Assembly: GCF_014268495.2 (NCBI RefSeq)
Contig: NZ_CP077087.1
Span: 4,731,001-4,795,000, forward strand
Direction: 5' to 3'
Source: Pseudomonas monsensis
GTDB taxonomy: Bacteria > Pseudomonadota > Gammaproteobacteria > Pseudomonadales > Pseudomonadaceae
DNA length: 64,000 bases
The translations under genes and the position numbers were made by a program. The notes beneath the pieces were generated by a model that made no database searches, was not told where the DNA came from, and saw nothing but the letters and a program-made list of their open reading frames with translations. Numbering within the stretch: position 1 is the first letter of the stretch; the number at the start of each line of letters is the position of its first letter. Shown here piece after piece: positions 61,905 to 64,000 of the stretch.

Positions 61905-62168
61905 ATGAACGTCGATAAAAACCTGGAAAAAGAAGTCCTCACCCGCCTGTTGCACGCTCACCCCAGTGGTCTGGGCAAGGAGGTGCTGGACAATTACCGC
62001 GGCGAAAAAGTCGTCGCCAGCGCCCTCGCCGCCCTGCAGGATCGCGGATTGATCCACCATGGTCATGTGACCTGCAACGAGGCCGGCGAACACTCGTTGA
62101 ACCTGCCGATCAAGCTCAGCGCGGCCGGGGTTGAAGCGGCGCGAAAGCTCGACGACGCGGCGCGGTGA
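61905..62168 (+). CDS. Small winged-helix-like protein, unknown function
   Basis: An 87-residue protein with pattern like a winged helix: VLTRLLHAHPSGLGKEVLDN, then ALAALQDRGLIHHGHV and IKLSAAGVEAARKL. AGAGGT is 6 bp before the ATG. I cannot say whether it binds DNA. Codon use is like its neighbours. Confidence 0.72.
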   Translation: MNVDKNLEKEVLTRLLHAHPSGLGKEVLDNYRGEKVVASALAALQDRGLIHHGHVTCNEAGEHSLNLPIKLSAAGVEAARKLDDAAR

Positions 62169-62192
62169 TTGTGTGAACGCGTGATCATGCCG

Positions 62193-62299
62193 GTGCTGCC
62201 GCACGCTGCGATCTTTTGATTTTCCGGATCAACAGATCGCAGCCTGCGGCAGCAGTTCACCATCAAAACCTGTGGGAGCTGGCTTGCCCGCGATAGCGA
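62193..62299. repeat. GATCGCAGCCTGCGGCAGC hairpin and single GGCTGGCTTGCC unit
   Basis: GTGCTGCCGCACGCTGCGATC at the left pairs imperfectly with GATCGCAGCCTGCGGCAGC at the right (62193-62253). A single REP unit of the GGGAGCTGGCTTGCCCGCGA kind follows (62269-62299). Both lie between convergent genes. Confidence 0.75.
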
Positions 62300-62303
62300 C
62301 AAA

Positions 62304-63233
62304 TCAGTCGCAGAGTGACTCGCGGATAAACGCATCGACTTCAGCAGCCTCCGGCGAAGTCGCCGGCCCCCACCGGGTCACCGCCAGAGCCGCCGCTGCA
62401 TTCGCCCTGCGTGCCGCCTCATGCGCGTTCACTCCCTGCGCCAACCCTGCGACAAATACCCCGGCGTGCGCATCCCCAGCACCATTGCTGTCCAGCGCTT
62501 TAACGACAAACCCCGGCACATGCCGGCGCTCGCCATGCTGTTGAATCCAGCAGCCTTGCGGACCGTCGCGGACCACCATCAATACGTCTTTGGGTAGATG
62601 CTCAGAGAGACGATCAAGTGCTGATGCAATCTCTTCAGCGCCGGTAAACCGCAGCGCTTCGACACTGTTGCTGGTCCACACGTCGATGCGCGGCAACAGC
62701 GCCTGCATCAGCGGTGAGTCCGGTGATTCGACCAAAGGCCCCGGATCGAACACTACGTTGATCGTATCCGGTAAGGCCAACGTCCAGTCGAGCAACGCCT
62801 GCGCCTTGCCTTCATGCAGCAAGCTGTAGCCGCTGAGATAAACGTAATCGCCTGCCTCCGCCGCAACGCTGTTCAGATCCTCCGCCGTCACCTCACCTTC
62901 AGCGCCGATATAGGAAATGAAACTGCGCTCAGCTGACGCATCGGTCAGTGCCACGCAAATCCCGGTGTCGCGTGGCGCAGGCGTCTGGATGCCGATATGA
63001 ATGCCTTCGTCATTCATCGCCTGACGCGCCAGGTCACCGAAGCGCCCGGAGCCATGGCGACCGAGATAAACCACTGGCAAGCCATTGCGCACGGCAGCGG
63101 CCATCACGTTGAAACCGCCGCCGGCTTCGAAACCGGCCGATTGCGCCAGCACATCACCGCCGACCTGCGGCAATTTTTCCACGGCCATGACCAAGTCGAT
63201 GATGACCTGGCCGGTGTGCAACATCTTAGGCAT
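62304..63233 (-). CDS. PfkB-family carbohydrate/nucleoside kinase
   Basis: A 309-residue ribokinase-like protein. GGGFNVMAAAVRNG is the N-terminal substrate signature and DSNGAGDAHAGVFVAGLAQG the C-terminal anion-hole signature with the catalytic Asp. ATG 63233 lies inside the end of the NCS1 permease gene (overlap of 8 bp), so the two are coupled. An NCS1 permease partner favours a nucleoside or pseudouridine-type substrate; not certain. Confidence 0.88.
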   Translation of the reverse strand: MPKMLHTGQVIIDLVMAVEKLPQVGGDVLAQSAGFEAGGGFNVMAAAVRNGLPVVYLGRHGSGRFGDLARQAMNDEGIHIGIQTPAPRDTGICVALTDASAERSFISYIGAEGEVTAEDLNSVAAEAGDYVYLSGYSLLHEGKAQALLDWTLALPDTINVVFDPGPLVESPDSPLMQALLPRIDVWTSNSVEALRFTGAEEIASALDRLSEHLPKDVLMVVRDGPQGCWIQQHGERRHVPGFVVKALDSNGAGDAHAGVFVAGLAQGVNAHEAARRANAAAALAVTRWGPATSPEAAEVDAFIRESLCD

Positions 63234-64000
63234 GAGCACGCTCGACTTGCGCAGCGCGGCGGTCTTTCGCCCCGCCGAGGACGAAATAAATGCCACCGGC
63301 CACCACGAAGGTCACGATCCAGCCCAGACCGTTGTGGCCCAGCCACGAGTCGGACAGAAAGCCCTTGAACCAGACGTTCTCGGCAGTGGTGCCAATGGTG
63401 GTGAAACTGAAGCCGAGCACGATGGCAATCGCCCACGCGCCGAACGCGCGCCATTCGATGCCGCCGCGATACCAGTAAGCGCTGCTCGGGCTGACGTCGA
63501 GCAGGTCTTTGGGGCTGTAGTAGTGGCGGTGAATCAGATCAACCACGAAGATCCCGACCCACGCGGTGATTGGCACTGCCAGCAGGGAAATGAAGGTGAT
63601 GAACGGGCCGTAGAAGCTATCCGCAATCAGCATGAAGTAGATCGAACCGGCGAAGATCGCGACGATGTCCACCACCACTGCGTAGACGCGTTTGACTTTG
63701 AGGCCGAGGGTCAGCGTGGTCAGGCCGGCGGAGTACACCGACAGGTTGTTCGACAGCAGCAGGCCGCCGAATGCAGTGATCAGGTATGGCACGGCCATCC
63801 ACGTCGGCAGCATGTCGCGGATCGCCACGATCGGGTCAGTCGCCGACGCCAGATCATTGTTGCCTACCGACAACAGGCCGCCGAGGGTAATCAGCAGCAC
63901 CAGCGGAATCCCGGCGCCGAACGCGGCAGACGCCACCAGACGCACGGCTTTGACGCTGCGGTGCTGATAGCGCGACATGTCGGCACCGGCGTTGGCCCAG
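63226..64000 (-). CDS. NCS1 family purine/cytosine-type permease, 5' end cut by window
   Basis: The visible 257 residues begin WANAGADMSRYQHRS, a conserved NCS1 (Cyt/Pur permease) segment, and contain about seven hydrophobic helices, including PYLITAFGGLLLSNNLSVYS and FITFISLLAVPITAWVGIFV. The start lies beyond base 64000. It should carry a nucleobase or nucleoside by cation symport and is followed by the PfkB kinase in the same operon. Confidence 0.9.
   Translation of the reverse strand, partial: WANAGADMSRYQHRSVKAVRLVASAAFGAGIPLVLLITLGGLLSVGNNDLASATDPIVAIRDMLPTWMAVPYLITAFGGLLLSNNLSVYSAGLTTLTLGLKVKRVYAVVVDIVAIFAGSIYFMLIADSFYGPFITFISLLAVPITAWVGIFVVDLIHRHYYSPKDLLDVSPSSAYWYRGGIEWRAFGAWAIAIVLGFSFTTIGTTAENVWFKGFLSDSWLGHNGLGWIVTFVVAGGIYFVLGGAKDRRAAQVERAHA

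Noticed and set aside
1..64000. tRNA, rRNA, transposase, integrase or phage genes
   Set aside because: I looked for these and saw none that I could support.

Overview
The window looks like a chromosomal segment of a fluorescent Pseudomonas (P. fluorescens group). The coding DNA is about 60% G+C. It carries the Pseudomonas-type TyrA-AroA fusion, the gyrA-serC-pheA-hisC-tyrA/aroA order, the ubiG-mupP-yciK run, the NAGGN osmolyte operon, and many REP-type palindromes built on GAGCGAGCTTGCTCGC or GAGCAGGCTCAC cores. No rRNA, tRNA, CRISPR array, transposase or phage gene was seen.

Layout. 1-7638 (minus): gyrA, serC, pheA, hisC2 and the 5' part of the tyrA-aroA fusion, i.e. serine and aromatic amino acid synthesis downstream of DNA gyrase. 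8062-10580: divergent mtnA and the methylthioadenosine deaminase gene (MTA salvage). 10639-12938 (plus): ubiG-mupP-yciK. 13300-17657: a c-di-GMP group with a GGEEF diguanylate cyclase, a TenA/PqqC-like protein and the dual-domain RbdA. 17859-22266 (minus): ABC exporter, DsbA-like protein, TrhO, BolA and a DUF2059 protein, followed by fumC on plus; I recall the same order next to rbdA in P. aeruginosa. 23959-28237: EamA transporter, small DUF6316-like protein, thiolase, two-domain PPK2. 28572-35577 (plus): mnmC, then the asnO-ngg-M42 peptidase operon for N-acetylglutaminylglutamine amide. 35778-45759: YheU, a divergent CsrA/RsmA paralogue, YnfA, SDR, DUF3309, an LTA-synthase-like phosphotransferase, a START protein, a MocR regulator, and a DUF4398/OmpA lipoprotein pair. 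45839-49734: etfAB divergent from etf-QO, with a PsrA-like palindrome next to the etf-QO promoter. 49828-51961: AraC regulator and zinc alcohol dehydrogenase. 51966-57136 (minus): D-galactonate operon dgoK-dgoA-dgoD-transporter-iclR. 57496-59897 (minus): an orphan type VI secretion cassette. 60058-64000: GNAT and HD-domain genes, small proteins, and a PfkB kinase overlapping an NCS1 permease that runs off the window.

The best candidate for an under-described system is the four-gene cassette at 57496-59897: an unrecognised protein, a PAAR tip protein with a transthyretin-like tail, a GHSLGG lipase, and a small lipoprotein. The genes are 6 bp apart or overlap by 4 bp. Base composition falls from about 68% G+C in the PAAR core to 33-45% G+C in the lipase and lipoprotein. 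This is the pattern expected of a swapped-in toxin and immunity pair behind a conserved delivery protein.

Other points of interest are the abrupt 40% G+C patch inside the EAL domain of rbdA, the RsmA/CsrA paralogue whose stop codon lies inside the neighbouring gene's terminator, a possible 175-bp element with terminal inverted repeats between etfB and etf-QO, and an IclR regulator (rather than the E. coli GntR type) closing the galactonate operon.
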